Shown here piece by piece: positions 52,434 to 62,657 of a stretch of 64,000 nucleotides of DNA. Origin of the DNA: Arenicella xantha (GTDB taxonomy: Bacteria; Pseudomonadota; Gammaproteobacteria; Arenicellales; Arenicellaceae); NCBI RefSeq assembly GCF_003315245.1, contig NZ_QNRT01000002.1:113148-177147 (forward strand), written 5' to 3'. Numbering within the stretch: the first letter of the stretch is position 1; every line of letters starts with the position of its first letter. A program made the position numbers and the translations under genes. The notes under the pieces are model-generated. The model did not search any database. It was not told where the DNA came from and was given only the letters and a program-made list of their open reading frames with translations.

Positions 52434-53324
52434 TTACTTACGATTTTTATCGCCGAGTTTGGCGCCAGGATTCTCAAGCCATAACAGCGTCGCTATATAA
52501 GCAGCAAAGCGACGTGTGTAACTCGGTGACAACTCTCGCATTTGAATCAGTGACTCAATTGCCAACATTTGCGGATTATGCGGCCCCGGATTCTCTGGTC
52601 CATCATCTATCGCCTGAGCAATAATGTTGTCAATGTTAAGCCGCTTAGTTGACTCACGATGCACCTGCATCGAGCGCAAAGACAATTGCACCGGTTGCGT
52701 AGAAGTGTCCAGTACCGAACCGGTAGACACAACACTGTCTGCCAAACCGCCAACTAAGCTACGCGCCTCTTGTTGCTGTTGCTCTAAGAGGTACTCTAGT
52801 GAATTCAACTGTTCGTCATCAACCTCGTCTTGGTCTTGCTCGGTAAGTTCTAAATGCAGTTCACTTAGTGAGGCTAAGCCCTCACCGGTTAATGAGTCAC
52901 GACTCAAGCGCGCGCTCAATTGCGATAACGAGGTAAACTTGCAACTAGCAAACAGAGCCTGAGCAGCTGGCAACTGGTCTGGAAAGGCATCGGAAATAGT
53001 TTCTACAATTAGACCGGCGGCTTCACGATCTTTTACGAAATTTTCGGTGTATTCACTCAATCTAGCATTTATCTTTTCAATCAGTGACGAATTGCTTGTG
53101 TGGCGCGGCTCACTCAAACGTCTTAGCAGACTCTTAAGGCAAGCAAAACGAACGGGGTCGTAGTGCTCAATATCGCGGGTTTCCAGCACTGTGTTGAGCT
53201 GCGCACCAAGGTTGTCATGATTAAGATTATCTAAACTAGCCCCATCTATGCACAAGGAATCAAAGCCTACGCCACCTTGCTCGGCCTGCTGCTGGCCCTC
53301 TTTGTTTACGGCTGACGCACTCAT
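52434..53324 (-). CDS. DUF2894 protein of the ion-driven motor operon
   Basis: The 296-residue protein is acidic and helical, with a Gln/Glu-rich middle (EYLLEQQQQEARS) and a conserved C-terminus of DUF2894 type (LSPSYTRRFAAYIATLLWLENPGA). There is no membrane segment or enzymatic motif. Its ATG overlaps the OmpA-like stop by four bases. It is the last gene of a DUF3348-DUF802-OmpA-DUF2894 operon, an arrangement seen in other proteobacteria. Its role is unknown. Confidence 0.78.
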   Translation of the reverse strand: MSASAVNKEGQQQAEQGGVGFDSLCIDGASLDNLNHDNLGAQLNTVLETRDIEHYDPVRFACLKSLLRRLSEPRHTSNSSLIEKINARLSEYTENFVKDREAAGLIVETISDAFPDQLPAAQALFASCKFTSLSQLSARLSRDSLTGEGLASLSELHLELTEQDQDEVDDEQLNSLEYLLEQQQQEARSLVGGLADSVVSTGSVLDTSTQPVQLSLRSMQVHRESTKRLNIDNIIAQAIDDGPENPGPHNPQMLAIESLIQMRELSPSYTRRFAAYIATLLWLENPGAKLGDKNRK

Positions 53325-53995
53325 TGCACACTTGAAAGCGGTTTCGTTGCTAGTTTAGTCTCTACCTCGGCCGCAGCTGAATTGCGCGGCACCGGCGACA
53401 TTTCAACCCGTCGATTCTGGGCTCGACCAGGTTCGTCTTCATTGCTAGCAACCGGACTTTGGTCACCGAACGCTGCGGCGAATACCATATTTGCTGGCAT
53501 ACCTTCTTGTATCAGCACACGAGTAACCGTAAGCGCTCGTTGTGCAGACAACTCCCAGTTGTCGCTAAAGCTTCGGTTGTCACCTCGAATCGGCCGGTCA
53601 TCCGTGTAACCGCTGATCATCAGCATTTGATCGCGCTCGCCTAAGTAAACCTTCAACGGCGCGATCAAGCTGGCAAGCAAAATCCGACCTTCGGGCTGCA
53701 GTTGATCCGAATTTACTGCGAACAACACGCTACCACTAATCGCGATGCGGCCGTTTTCAAGAGTGACTCGGCCGTTACGCAACGGGTCAACCAACGCTTC
53801 TTCGAGCGCCTTACGTCGCTGTTCTTCGACTTGACGTTTCGCTGTTTCAATCTTGAGCGACTGCGCTAACTCCAATTGGAAACCCAGCGCCCAAATTAGC
53901 AGCAACACGAACACGCCGACTAAGCCGGACATTAAGTCGCCAAAGATCGCCCAAATAGGAGGCGCGTTAGAGCTGCTGTCGTCTAGTTCGTTCAC
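53321..53995 (-). CDS. MotB/ZorB-like OmpA-domain stator protein
   Basis: The 224-residue protein has one N-terminal membrane helix (about 22-42), preceded by D20 in FGDLMSGLVGVFVLLLIW. That Asp lies where MotB and ZorB keep the proton-carrying aspartate. A coiled linker (about 45-75) and an OmpA peptidoglycan-binding domain follow (SGYTDDRPIRGDN, NWELSAQRALTVTRVL, GRAQNRRVEM). GTG at 53995 overlaps the DUF802 stop by one base. It pairs with the MotA/ZorA-like protein. Confidence 0.85.
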   Translation of the reverse strand: MNELDDSSSNAPPIWAIFGDLMSGLVGVFVLLLIWALGFQLELAQSLKIETAKRQVEEQRRKALEEALVDPLRNGRVTLENGRIAISGSVLFAVNSDQLQPEGRILLASLIAPLKVYLGERDQMLMISGYTDDRPIRGDNRSFSDNWELSAQRALTVTRVLIQEGMPANMVFAAAFGDQSPVASNEDEPGRAQNRRVEMSPVPRNSAAAEVETKLATKPLSSVQ

Positions 53996-55884
53996 TAGCT
54001 TGCCTTTTTAACCGCAGCTTGCGTAGGTTGCGCTTGCACTGCATCGATGATTTTTTGATGCGAAAGCACATTATGATCGATGATTTCACGCGCCTGAGCC
54101 ACGTAGTATTTCAATTGTTCATCGCTACGAGATGTCGATTGCTCAAGTGATGTTTCGATACGCGTCAGATTCTCAATAAGTTGACTATTCGACTCACTAA
54201 ACAAGGTGACAGCCGCGTTAAACGCATCGCCTAGACTGGCTATTTCAGCGCTACTGCTAGCAAAATGCTCGGCTACCGCCGCCAACTTGGTGGACTCGCC
54301 TTGCATACGCTCACCAAACTGCTCGCCCACTTGACTCAAAGTGTCGGCCGACCGCTCGATCAAGGCATCAACTGCCTCGCGTTGGCCAACCGCACTTTGC
54401 TCCAAAGTCTTAGATAAACTATCAAGCTGCTCCATTAGACGCGTTCGTTCGCTTAACAAGTCGTTATCGCGTTCCAAGTTCTTTGTCATCTCACCGCGCA
54501 ACTTCTCGATGACCTGTGCTGCGGCTTTCGGTGTTTGCGACGCCGTTTCAATCAAGCGCTGCATCGGCTCTTCTAACGCCTGCCCCAACGTGGCTAGGTG
54601 ACCCGCCACCACGGATTCCAATTCGCCCAAACGTTCGACCGCCATATTGCCACGTGTGCCCTCTTCTTCACGCACACGCTGCAGCTCCACACTGATGGTA
54701 GAACTCAACTGCTCGGCTTGCTCACGCTGTCGCTCAGCCCATTGCGCACTCGTGTCACTAAAGCTTTCGATCAAACTTTGGCTAGTTGATTGCAAGTTCT
54801 GGCTGGCGCTCGCCATCGCGCTATTTACTGCCTCGACTAAGCTATCACTTGTCTTACTATGCTGTGCCAGATTAGCTTTGAAGACTGTTTGGATCTCTGC
54901 GTTGCTGGCACTTAGCGCGTCGTTCAACGACTTCATTTGCCGCTCACTGTTAGACGTTAGCGTTTGCTGTGTTTCCAGTGCCGACTTATTAAGCTGGGCT
55001 AAGGTGTTTTCAGCCATCGGCATAACACTTGAACTAATTAGCTCTGCGCTCTCCACTAAGCTGGTTTTTAGTGCCCGATCAACCCGTTCATTAAGCTCGC
55101 CATATAGCTCAGTGACTGTACCTTGAAACGATTCTTGATTAGCCAATAAGCGTTCGCCGATACGTTCGCCCATTTGTTCAAGATTATTCGCTAATGCACT
55201 AAGCTGCTCAGCGACCGCAGGAAGAGACTGCGCTTGATCTTGAATGGCCTGAAATGCAAGCTGTTGTGTGTAATGTCCAGAAAACTGGCGTAATTCAAGG
55301 CCAATTTTAGTATCGAGTGATTGACTCGCTTGCAGTCGTTCACGACGACTCAAGGTTGATAACAAGCCCAGCATCGCGGACGCTGCAACGCCAGCAACCG
55401 AGGTACCAAAAGCCAAACCAAGCCCTTCAATCGGTGCGGCTAAACCGGCGCGTATAGCTTCGAGCTCGCTACTGCCTTCAAGCGCAACAACTGCGCCCTT
55501 TAGGGTACCGACCATGCCCAAAAATGTACCTAATAAGCCGAGCATCACCAACAAGCCGACCAAATAAGGCGTGACCACGGGCGCGGGCAAGCCGTTATTT
55601 GCGCCCTCGATCCTTCTGCGCACCGCGTTTTGTAAACTCGGATGCACCGGCGCCAGCCATTGAACTAAGTCCGTAACCGGATGATTGACATCACTCAGCG
55701 TGAGCTTAAGCGTATTGGTAGCACGACGAAACTGCACCAACTCCCATGCGCCTATCGCGTAGACCGCACCAATTACCAGCGTTACGCCAAACCCAAGCGT
55801 ATCGCTACCAAGAAAAATACCGCCCATCCAAATAATCGCCAATGCCCCTAAACAAAAGGCAGTGCCAAATAGAATTCTAGTCAT
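53995..55884 (-). CDS. MotA/ZorA-like DUF802 protein with long coiled-coil tail
   Basis: The 629-residue protein has four helices (about 4-24, 30-48, 106-130, 155-178). The MotA/TolQ/ExbB core is GLLGTFLGMVGTLKGAV and GLAFGTSVAGVAASAMLG. After residue ~200 a long helical, coiled-coil tail (about 420 residues of Gln/Glu/Ser-rich heptads) extends into the cytoplasm, as in ZorA of Zorya. It carries no visible nuclease. It starts at the DUF3348 stop (TAATG) and is translationally coupled. Confidence 0.82.
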   Translation of the reverse strand: MTRILFGTAFCLGALAIIWMGGIFLGSDTLGFGVTLVIGAVYAIGAWELVQFRRATNTLKLTLSDVNHPVTDLVQWLAPVHPSLQNAVRRRIEGANNGLPAPVVTPYLVGLLVMLGLLGTFLGMVGTLKGAVVALEGSSELEAIRAGLAAPIEGLGLAFGTSVAGVAASAMLGLLSTLSRRERLQASQSLDTKIGLELRQFSGHYTQQLAFQAIQDQAQSLPAVAEQLSALANNLEQMGERIGERLLANQESFQGTVTELYGELNERVDRALKTSLVESAELISSSVMPMAENTLAQLNKSALETQQTLTSNSERQMKSLNDALSASNAEIQTVFKANLAQHSKTSDSLVEAVNSAMASASQNLQSTSQSLIESFSDTSAQWAERQREQAEQLSSTISVELQRVREEEGTRGNMAVERLGELESVVAGHLATLGQALEEPMQRLIETASQTPKAAAQVIEKLRGEMTKNLERDNDLLSERTRLMEQLDSLSKTLEQSAVGQREAVDALIERSADTLSQVGEQFGERMQGESTKLAAVAEHFASSSAEIASLGDAFNAAVTLFSESNSQLIENLTRIETSLEQSTSRSDEQLKYYVAQAREIIDHNVLSHQKIIDAVQAQPTQAAVKKAS

Positions 55885-56660
55885 TATGTATCTGTTACTT
55901 GTTCGTTAAGTGCTTCGAGCAATCCCAACACAGGCTGCAAACGCACATCAAATTCAGCGAACAGTAGCTCGCGCATATTGTCATAAAAACGGGCAAGCCA
56001 GCCGCCAGGTGCGAGCCATTCGCTAACCTCACTATCGCTCGCCTCTTCAGTTAAGGCATCTTGCTCCAGATGCTCTGCTAATAGTTGCTCGAAACTTCGT
56101 TCCAGTATCTTAGGCGTTACACTAAACAGTTTACGAGATTGAATTGTGATGCTGTCATCGACAATTCGATCAAGCACAGCCAGTTTATGCATCTGCGGCG
56201 AGGCCGCCGCCAAAGCTTGACGCACTCGCTCACGTAAACTTTGGATCCCAGCCGCCATCTCAACCTGATGGGTAATATAAAATCGTTGGTATGGCTGGTA
56301 AACCAACAAGGCATCGGCCTTAACCCCAGCATTGGCACTTGGAACCCGCACCGGCATTGTCTCAATATCCGGCGAAAAACTCCGGCTAATCATCGTTAAC
56401 ATTCGTTCACGGCTCGCCAACACGTCTTCCTGAATGGTGCTTGTATTAGCAAAATTCTGTGCGGCCGAGGTATCCGGTAATTGCTTCAACGCTCTTGCCA
56501 AGGTGATTGAATCAGACAACCCAATCAAGCCAGCCAAACGTAGCGATAAGTTGCGTTCAACCGCACTCACCTTGCTGCCTGTGAGCTCGGCAAGCATGTG
56601 CACTAACGTTGAACGATCTAACAATGGGGATGTTATCGATTGGATAAAGCAAACAAACAC
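55884..56660 (-). CDS. DUF3348 protein, first gene of the motor operon
   Basis: The 258-residue protein is largely helical, with no membrane segment. The C-terminal part (LAPGGWLARFYDNMRELLFAE) and the TLVHMLAELTGSKVSAVERNLS start fit DUF3348. The start is GTG at 56660; an ATG at 56597 (MLAELTG) is the alternative. Its TAA overlaps the next ATG. Function unknown. Confidence 0.75.
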   Translation of the reverse strand: MFVCFIQSITSPLLDRSTLVHMLAELTGSKVSAVERNLSLRLAGLIGLSDSITLARALKQLPDTSAAQNFANTSTIQEDVLASRERMLTMISRSFSPDIETMPVRVPSANAGVKADALLVYQPYQRFYITHQVEMAAGIQSLRERVRQALAAASPQMHKLAVLDRIVDDSITIQSRKLFSVTPKILERSFEQLLAEHLEQDALTEEASDSEVSEWLAPGGWLARFYDNMRELLFAEFDVRLQPVLGLLEALNEQVTDT

Positions 56661-57983
56661 GCTTGCGCGCGCCCTAATTTTTCAAAGCGCCATTATCCAC
56701 CACAAACAGCAAGAATCAAGTTTCATATTCAGCGTAAAGGCTAACGAACCAGCAATTTAGTAGGCAACTGTCTTGGAAGACGGGTTTAGTCATCAATTCC
56801 TAAATAGGCATTCGATATAAACCGTTTAGAGCAGTGCGCGTAACGCGTTTACCCGCGTAGCTACAACGACCGTTTGGCGTGATAATAGTTTTGGATAAAT
56901 TACGGGATAAATAGTTTGAGTTGCTACACTGCTCCAAGTGTTTACCAGCCCATTCCCTAGCCTAGCAAAATACTAATCCACTAAAACTGTTAGAGTGAAT
57001 TAGGCAGTATCAAATTGGAGCGGGAAACGAGATTCGAACTCGCGACCCCAACCTTGGCAAGGTTGTGCTCTACCACTGAGCTATTCCCGCATAGAATTTG
57101 CATACTGCATATGTTGTTGAAACAGACTGATAAACAGATGATTAGTGGCTGCTTCTCAACGAGGCGTGAATACTATTGAAAACACACGAAAAAAACAACG
57201 TCTATTTTGAACTTATTTTCAATCGTTGGCATCCCTAGTTATATCAGTACAGCGTGCAAAAGTAACTCCTCCACGAACTCCACCACGGTGCGATACGTTC
57301 TCAATCACTTCGACTTAAGCCAACTGGTGAATTAGCGTCAGTTACTAAGCAAGGCGGCTTCAGCTTGGCAGCATTCCTTAACGTGAAGGTGGTCAATTAT
57401 CACACAGATTACCGGCGTCAAAATTTACAATAAATCGATAATAATCCACTCAATTTTGCGTATACAACGGCGAATGGCAAGTGCCTCTAATAAAACCCAC
57501 TGGCCAAGCGGGTTTATAGATTTACACCTGCGCCAGTATGGGTTTAGTGTATTCAGTAAAACCTGAGGACCATCAGCCGCAGGTATGAATCCGAATTTTG
57601 ACTTGGATCAATCTATAACTGAGAAACTCAGGCTTAATGGGCGTGTAGACCTTTGTGACGAGTCGCCAAAAAGTGATCGTGACACATATCACAATTTAGT
57701 CATGGCTTTCGCAACCTCGCTAAGCCCTCAGAAGAACACTTGTGCTTCATGGGCAATTTGCTATGTTGATTCCAGTGGGAGATAAACAGTTTGCTTAATG
57801 GAATGAAGATGCTTTTAGAAATTCGGTGTATCAGTAAATCTCCATACTTCAAATGGTTTAAGTTGAATACAAACTACGGTCTAAAGATGCCTCCATTCGC
57901 AGGCTCTCGCGAACTGTCTTTAATCACACTGGGCAACAATTAGATAGCGAACTTCTTCCAATGCATACTCAAGGCAACTACCT
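56661..57983. other. Gene-poor 1.3 kb stretch around tRNA-Gly
   Basis: The only certain gene is tRNA-Gly (57016-57090). A 66-codon frame at 57585-57785 has no good ribosome site and no recognisable product. A hairpin AAACCCACT-GGCCA-AGCGGGTTT (57493-57515) could be a terminator. No repeat of the tRNA 3' end is visible. The promoter for the exporter operon should lie at 57860-57960. Confidence 0.5.
57016..57090 (-). tRNA. tRNA-Gly (GCC anticodon)
   Basis: The minus-strand cloverleaf begins GCGGGAATAGCTCAGTGGTA. The anticodon loop reads CTTGCCAAG (GCC, glycine). The T arm contains GTTCGAATC. The acceptor pairs GCGGGAA with TTCCCGC, the discriminator is T and CCA is encoded (57018-57016). Confidence 0.96.
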
Positions 57984-59213
57984 GTGAAACTCACCGGCAA
58001 AAGACTAGCTTTATTGATTTTCCTCGCGGTCATAATTGTGTTTGCTGCAAGATTTATTACACACAAAGTACAAGGCCCAGAATTGTCAGCGTACCGAATC
58101 CAGAGTCAACCGCTCACACAGACCGTTGTCGCAACCGGCCGAGTTACCTCAGCATCACGCGCGCAGATTGGAGCAGAGATTTCCGGCGTAATCATCGAAC
58201 GTCACGTTCACGAGGGCGATCAAGTCCAAGCTGGCGATAAATTGGTAACGTTGCGGTCTGATGAACTAATCGCTCGCCTCGGCGAGGCACAAGCGTCACT
58301 GGCTGAGCTTCGCGAATCCAGTAAACCCCAGGCTGATGCGGCATTGAACCGCGCGCAAGCACGGTTCGATCAAGCCAATCGAGAAGCAACACGTAGGCAA
58401 GATCTGCTGCAACGCAAAGCAATTTCCCGCGAAACCATGGAACAGGCTATCGAACAAAAAACAGCTGCACGCGCAGCGCTTGAGCAAGCCAAGCTGGCAG
58501 CCGATGCGTTGGCAGCTGGTAATCCTGCCGATGTTGCCGCGAGCAATCGCCTTGCGATGGCGCAGGCAGCTCTCGATAAAACCATGGTGCGGGCATTGGT
58601 GAGCGGCACCGTGCTCACACGCAATGCCGAGCCTGGCGATGTGGTGCAACCAGGCCGTGTCCTTTTTGAGATTGCTCGTGACGGCCAAACCGAATTGATT
58701 GTGCCGGTGGATGAGCGGAATCTAGCCGTATTAAGCCTTGGTCAACCGGCACTTTGTGTGACCGATGCGTATCCAGATCAGCCCTTCCCGGCCACAGTTA
58801 GCTTTATTGCACCGGCGGTCGACCCTCAACGTGGCAGTGTGGATATTCGCTTGCAACTCGACCCGGTCCCCGACTTTCTACGTCAGGACATGACGGTATC
58901 AGTAAATATCGAAACTGGCCGACGTGAGCAAGCACTAGTCGCCCCCAACGATGCGCTCGACAATGTTGCTGGCGGGCAAGCGCAGGTATGGAGAGTCCAT
59001 GACGGCCGCATTCAACGAACGCAAGTGACACTTGGCTTGCGTGGACTCGCGTTAACAGAAATCACCAACGGTTTGGAAAATGGCGACCTAATCCTCGCTA
59101 ACGCCGACGCGTCATTGGTTGATGGCAGTCGAGCACGAGCAGTTGAAGAGGCGCTACCGAACGACTCGACCGACACCGCTACCGCGCGTGAAACACCAGT
59201 TAAATTTGACTAA
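57984..59213 (+). CDS. MacA/HlyD-type periplasmic adaptor
   Basis: The 409-residue adaptor has a membrane anchor (about 7-25), a lipoyl domain (GVIIERHVHEGDQVQAGDKLVTL), a coiled-coil hairpin (about 90-200) rich in Ala/Gln/Arg, and the second lipoyl half (VSGTVLTRNAEPGDVVQPG). The sequence fits MacA/HlyD adaptors of ABC exporters. Its stop is five bases before the permease start. Substrate unknown. Confidence 0.85.
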   Translation: MKLTGKRLALLIFLAVIIVFAARFITHKVQGPELSAYRIQSQPLTQTVVATGRVTSASRAQIGAEISGVIIERHVHEGDQVQAGDKLVTLRSDELIARLGEAQASLAELRESSKPQADAALNRAQARFDQANREATRRQDLLQRKAISRETMEQAIEQKTAARAALEQAKLAADALAAGNPADVAASNRLAMAQAALDKTMVRALVSGTVLTRNAEPGDVVQPGRVLFEIARDGQTELIVPVDERNLAVLSLGQPALCVTDAYPDQPFPATVSFIAPAVDPQRGSVDIRLQLDPVPDFLRQDMTVSVNIETGRREQALVAPNDALDNVAGGQAQVWRVHDGRIQRTQVTLGLRGLALTEITNGLENGDLILANADASLVDGSRARAVEEALPNDSTDTATARETPVKFD

Positions 59214-59218
59214 CGGTT

Positions 59219-60421
59219 ATGTGGACAGAATGGGCCATTGCCACCAAGTTTCTACGTGAAGGTCGCACGCAAAGCGCATTAATTCTGATCGGAATTGGAG
59301 TTGGCGTTGCTGTTATCGTGTTTATTACCGCGCTGATTACTGGGCTGCAAAACAACATCATCGACCGCACTCTAGGTACTCAGCCGCACATAAAACTGTC
59401 AGCTCCCGATGAGGTAAACCGAATTTTTCCACCAGCTGACAACAGCGTGCAACTGGTACTAGAGAGTAAACGGGCACAACGACTACGCTCAATCAATAAC
59501 TGGCTGCAGCTGGTTGATGTGTTAGATACGTTACCGACGATCACAGCGGTTTCACCGGTAATTTCAGGGCCAGCGTTTGCGCGCCGAGGTGAAGCGTTGC
59601 AATCTGTGGTGCTGATTGGAATTAATGATGAGCGATACCAAAAGATCTTGCCGGTCAGTGAAGACATCATAGCCGGTGTTTTCGATGTCGGTGCTGGTCA
59701 AGCCGCGATTGGTAAGCAGTTGGCCATCGAACTCGGCATTAGCGTCGGTGACAAGCTGCGTTTACAGACTGGGCAAGGCGGCGACAGCGTGCTCAATATT
59801 GCCGGTATTTTTGAGTTAGGTGTGCGCGAAATCGATGCGCGCTACGTCTACCTTGATATGAGTCAGGCACAATCACTGCTCAATCTACCTGGCGCAGCTA
59901 CGGTGATCGACATGACCGTGACCGATATCTTTCGCGCTGACATTACCGCCACGCGCATACGTCGACTGACCAACCAAAAAGTAGAAAGCTGGATGGAAAG
60001 TAATGCGCAGCTATTGAACGCCTTGCAAAGCCAGAGTCTATCAACCAACATGATAAGTGTGTTCGTAGCCTTAAGCGTGGCCTTAGGCATTGCCAGTGTA
60101 CTTTCGGTCAGCGTGGTGCAGCGTACCCGAGAGATTGGAATATTACGCGCTATTGGAATCAGACGTTCACAGATGCTGCGAGTTTTCCTCATTCAAGGTG
60201 CGCTGTTTGGCCTGTTTGGCTCGCTGTTAGGCGCAGTCAGCGGTTGCGTATTGGTTTGGGTCTTCAACACCTTTGGGCCGCGGCTATTCTTTATTCCGGT
60301 CGACCCTAATTTGCTACTAACGGCGACGCTACTCGCAACCCTCACTGGTATAATTTCGGCCTCAATTCCGGCTCGCCGCGCCGCGCATCTTGACCCCGTG
60401 GAGGCAATGCGACATGTATGA
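59219..60421 (+). CDS. ABC transporter permease, FtsX/MacB-LolC type
   Basis: The 400-residue permease has an N-terminal helix (about 20-42), a large periplasmic MacB-like domain, and three C-terminal helices with the FtsX core SVVQRTREIGILRAIGIRRSQMLRVF. The ending [17 protein letters not shown] is the family C-terminal motif. It overlaps the ATPase by eight bases. Confidence 0.88.
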   Translation: MWTEWAIATKFLREGRTQSALILIGIGVGVAVIVFITALITGLQNNIIDRTLGTQPHIKLSAPDEVNRIFPPADNSVQLVLESKRAQRLRSINNWLQLVDVLDTLPTITAVSPVISGPAFARRGEALQSVVLIGINDERYQKILPVSEDIIAGVFDVGAGQAAIGKQLAIELGISVGDKLRLQTGQGGDSVLNIAGIFELGVREIDARYVYLDMSQAQSLLNLPGAATVIDMTVTDIFRADITATRIRRLTNQKVESWMESNAQLLNALQSQSLSTNMISVFVALSVALGIASVLSVSVVQRTREIGILRAIGIRRSQMLRVFLIQGALFGLFGSLLGAVSGCVLVWVFNTFGPRLFFIPVDPNLLLTATLLATLTGIISASIPARRAAHLDPVEAMRHV

Positions 60422-61160
60422 AACTGGCAGCCAAGATCCACTTCAAGAAGTGCTGCGCCTACATGACGTTAGAAAGAGTTATAACGTTGGCCTGCCCACC
60501 GAGATTGAGGTGCTACACGGCATTGATTTAACTCTACAGCGCCGCGATTTCGCGGCCTTGGTTGGCACCTCTGGCTCGGGTAAAAGCACTTTACTCAATC
60601 TAATTGGCCTACTTGATACACCAACTGCTGGGGAAATCGAACTATTAGGAGAGCCTACTCGAGCTATTAGCGATAGTCGGCGCACCGCCCTGCGCGGGCA
60701 CACCATTGGCTTTGTATTCCAGTTCCACCACCTCATTCAGGCCTTCACCGCGCTGGAAAACGTGCTGATGCCATTAATGATTGCAACGGGGAAACCAAGC
60801 GCTGAACAACTCGATCTTGGACACAGCCTGCTCAGTGAAGTTGGTCTCGCCGACTACGCTAAACGCAAGCCCGACCAATTATCAGGTGGCCAGCAGCAGC
60901 GTGTCGCCGTCGCGCGTGCGCTGGTGACTCGTCCTGCATTGTTGCTGGCTGACGAACCCACCGGCAACCTCGACAGCAAGAGCGCAGCCGAAGTATTTGA
61001 CCTGTTCCGCACCTTCAATCAGACGTTTGGTTGTGCGGTATTAATGGTAACGCACGATGCTGATCTTTCTGACCAATGTGACCGCACGATATCACTCGCT
61101 GACGGCAGTATTGCTAGCGACACAGGGAGTGCCACGACGCCCGTTTCGCCCTCTGGTTAG
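60414..61160 (+). CDS. ABC transporter ATPase, LolD/MacB type
   Basis: The 248-residue ATPase has Walker [10 protein letters not shown], signature [19 protein letters not shown], Walker [12 protein letters not shown] and the LolD/MacB switch histidine in MVTHD. The ATG at 60414 (GGAGG nine bases upstream) is preferred to TTG at 60390. It completes an adaptor-permease-ATPase exporter of the MacAB or lipoprotein/lipid-export type. Confidence 0.9.
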   Translation: MYETGSQDPLQEVLRLHDVRKSYNVGLPTEIEVLHGIDLTLQRRDFAALVGTSGSGKSTLLNLIGLLDTPTAGEIELLGEPTRAISDSRRTALRGHTIGFVFQFHHLIQAFTALENVLMPLMIATGKPSAEQLDLGHSLLSEVGLADYAKRKPDQLSGGQQQRVAVARALVTRPALLLADEPTGNLDSKSAAEVFDLFRTFNQTFGCAVLMVTHDADLSDQCDRTISLADGSIASDTGSATTPVSPSG

Positions 61161-61526
61161 AATTTAGGTCCAAGTGCCCTGCTTCGCATGACCTCAGATA
61201 CGAATAAGCCAATCGCGCCAATAGAATAGCTTGGTAACTTTACGTTAGCACTTCGGTTATTTCAGGTCTGAAACTCAAGCCTGTTTCGGCACTAAAACAT
61301 AGGTTCCACTATCCACAATTGCCGACCCGGTCATCATTCGATATCTTAATTAATTAATAGCTTTCAGACTCCTGACTCGCTGTCAGCTCAACGGCTTCCC
61401 GACTTCCTTCCTATGGAGAGGCATTAACCAAAAATAAAACGAGAGAAGCAGCAATAGCTACTACAGCCAAAAGGTTGGATAAAACACAACAGCCAAAACA
61501 CCGCTTCCTGACGGTCTTTACACGAG
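61161..61526. other. Convergent intergenic region
   Basis: No gene, clear terminator or operator is visible between the exporter operon and the lipoprotein. The end of both transcripts is not marked. The stretch is AT-rich around 61352-61365. Confidence 0.4.
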
Positions 61527-62195
61527 TTATTTATGGTCACTCATGAGCGCGTTGTATCCTTGCACACCACTAAAATTTACCGTAACCGATACTGTTTCGG
61601 TAGCGAGTAGCTTTGCGCGATCGTAGTACTCGAAAGTTACGTCATCTGTATACGTTCCTTCTACGCGTCTAGCCTCGTTTTTGCCTTTTATGTCAAGCCA
61701 CTCGCCAACATACGTAAACTCAACGTCATTGAGTGTTTGGAGGGCTCCATCAGCCTTAACCCAACTGGTACTCGAGTCCTTATTAGTGAATATTAGTCGG
61801 TCTTTTTGTTTGCCTTTCATTTCCCGCGCTGGGTAATTACCTACCTTAATCATGCCAATAAACTCCTTTGACAGCAGTTTAAGTTCAAACGGCCCGTCTG
61901 TTTGCTGCAGCATGTGTATCCCAATAGCACCCTGCTTTGTGACGTCATCTTTATACCCTGGACCGCGCTCAACACTAATAGAAAACATTTCTCTGTTAAC
62001 TTCAGGGTTGCGTTCAAACACATACTCGCCTTTTAAATCACCATCGTGGATATTGATTGTCACTTTGGCGTCGAAGTCCCGCGAAGACATCTTGCTGATT
62101 TGCTCAGCAGAAAGTTCGCTGTCCATTGTGTTTGCTTGACTGCACGAGGCTAGTAATAAACTACATACAACGAGAGATGCTAATTTTTTAATCAT
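61527..62195 (-). CDS. Unrecognised lipoprotein
   Basis: The 222-residue preprotein has a lipoprotein signal ending LLLASC (lipidated C18). The mature part is beta-rich with charged turns, resembling a secreted beta-barrel or lipocalin-like domain (GDLKGEYVFERNPE, TFEYYDRAKLL). No motif is recognised. AT-rich, accessory-like composition. Confidence 0.65.
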   Translation of the reverse strand: MIKKLASLVVCSLLLASCSQANTMDSELSAEQISKMSSRDFDAKVTINIHDGDLKGEYVFERNPEVNREMFSISVERGPGYKDDVTKQGAIGIHMLQQTDGPFELKLLSKEFIGMIKVGNYPAREMKGKQKDRLIFTNKDSSTSWVKADGALQTLNDVEFTYVGEWLDIKGKNEARRVEGTYTDDVTFEYYDRAKLLATETVSVTVNFSGVQGYNALMSDHK

Positions 62196-62657
62196 TGTCA
62201 GTGTTTCGCTAAGGTCTACTATGCGTTCAAAGCTAGTAAAAGTTATGGTTAATTGAGCGTGTTATATCAGCTAAATATTGGTGAGCAGAAAATGAACGAA
62301 CCTGGTTGTCGAAGCCAACAGACAAAAGTTGCACGCTATTTCGTTCGACCACATCAGATATTAGTTACGCCCTCTAGTAAGCGACAAATAATACCCAGCT
62401 CTCTGACATGAATGAATCCCCTGATTAGGGTATATGTCCGACCTAAACAGTTGTAAGTCTATTCACATGCAGAATCTCCTGCGTGGAGATTACAAGAATA
62501 TTCTGCTTTTGAACTCAGTCATTTTTAAGGGAGATTACCAACAACAGTCCAGTCAATGGGTTGGGTCTGAGATCATGGTAAGGCAAGTTTACTCAGATCG
62601 GCACTATCAACGTATACCCGCCACAAATTCACTGCTTTAATTCGTTAACAGAGTCCC
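62196..62657. other. Intergenic region before the lipoprotein
   Basis: It contains a 68-codon frame at 62434-62640 without a ribosome site. No confirmed gene. It likely holds the lipoprotein promoter near 62200-62300; no consensus element is clear. Confidence 0.4.

Noticed and set aside
52434..56660. Call as a complete Zorya defence system
   Set aside because: No ZorC/D/E-type helicase or nuclease is present; only the motor pair resembles Zorya.
57585..57785. 66-codon plus frame near tRNA-Gly
   Set aside because: The Gly-rich upstream site is too close to the ATG and the product has no pattern.
62434..62640. 68-codon plus frame
   Set aside because: No ribosome site; the product shows no domain pattern.
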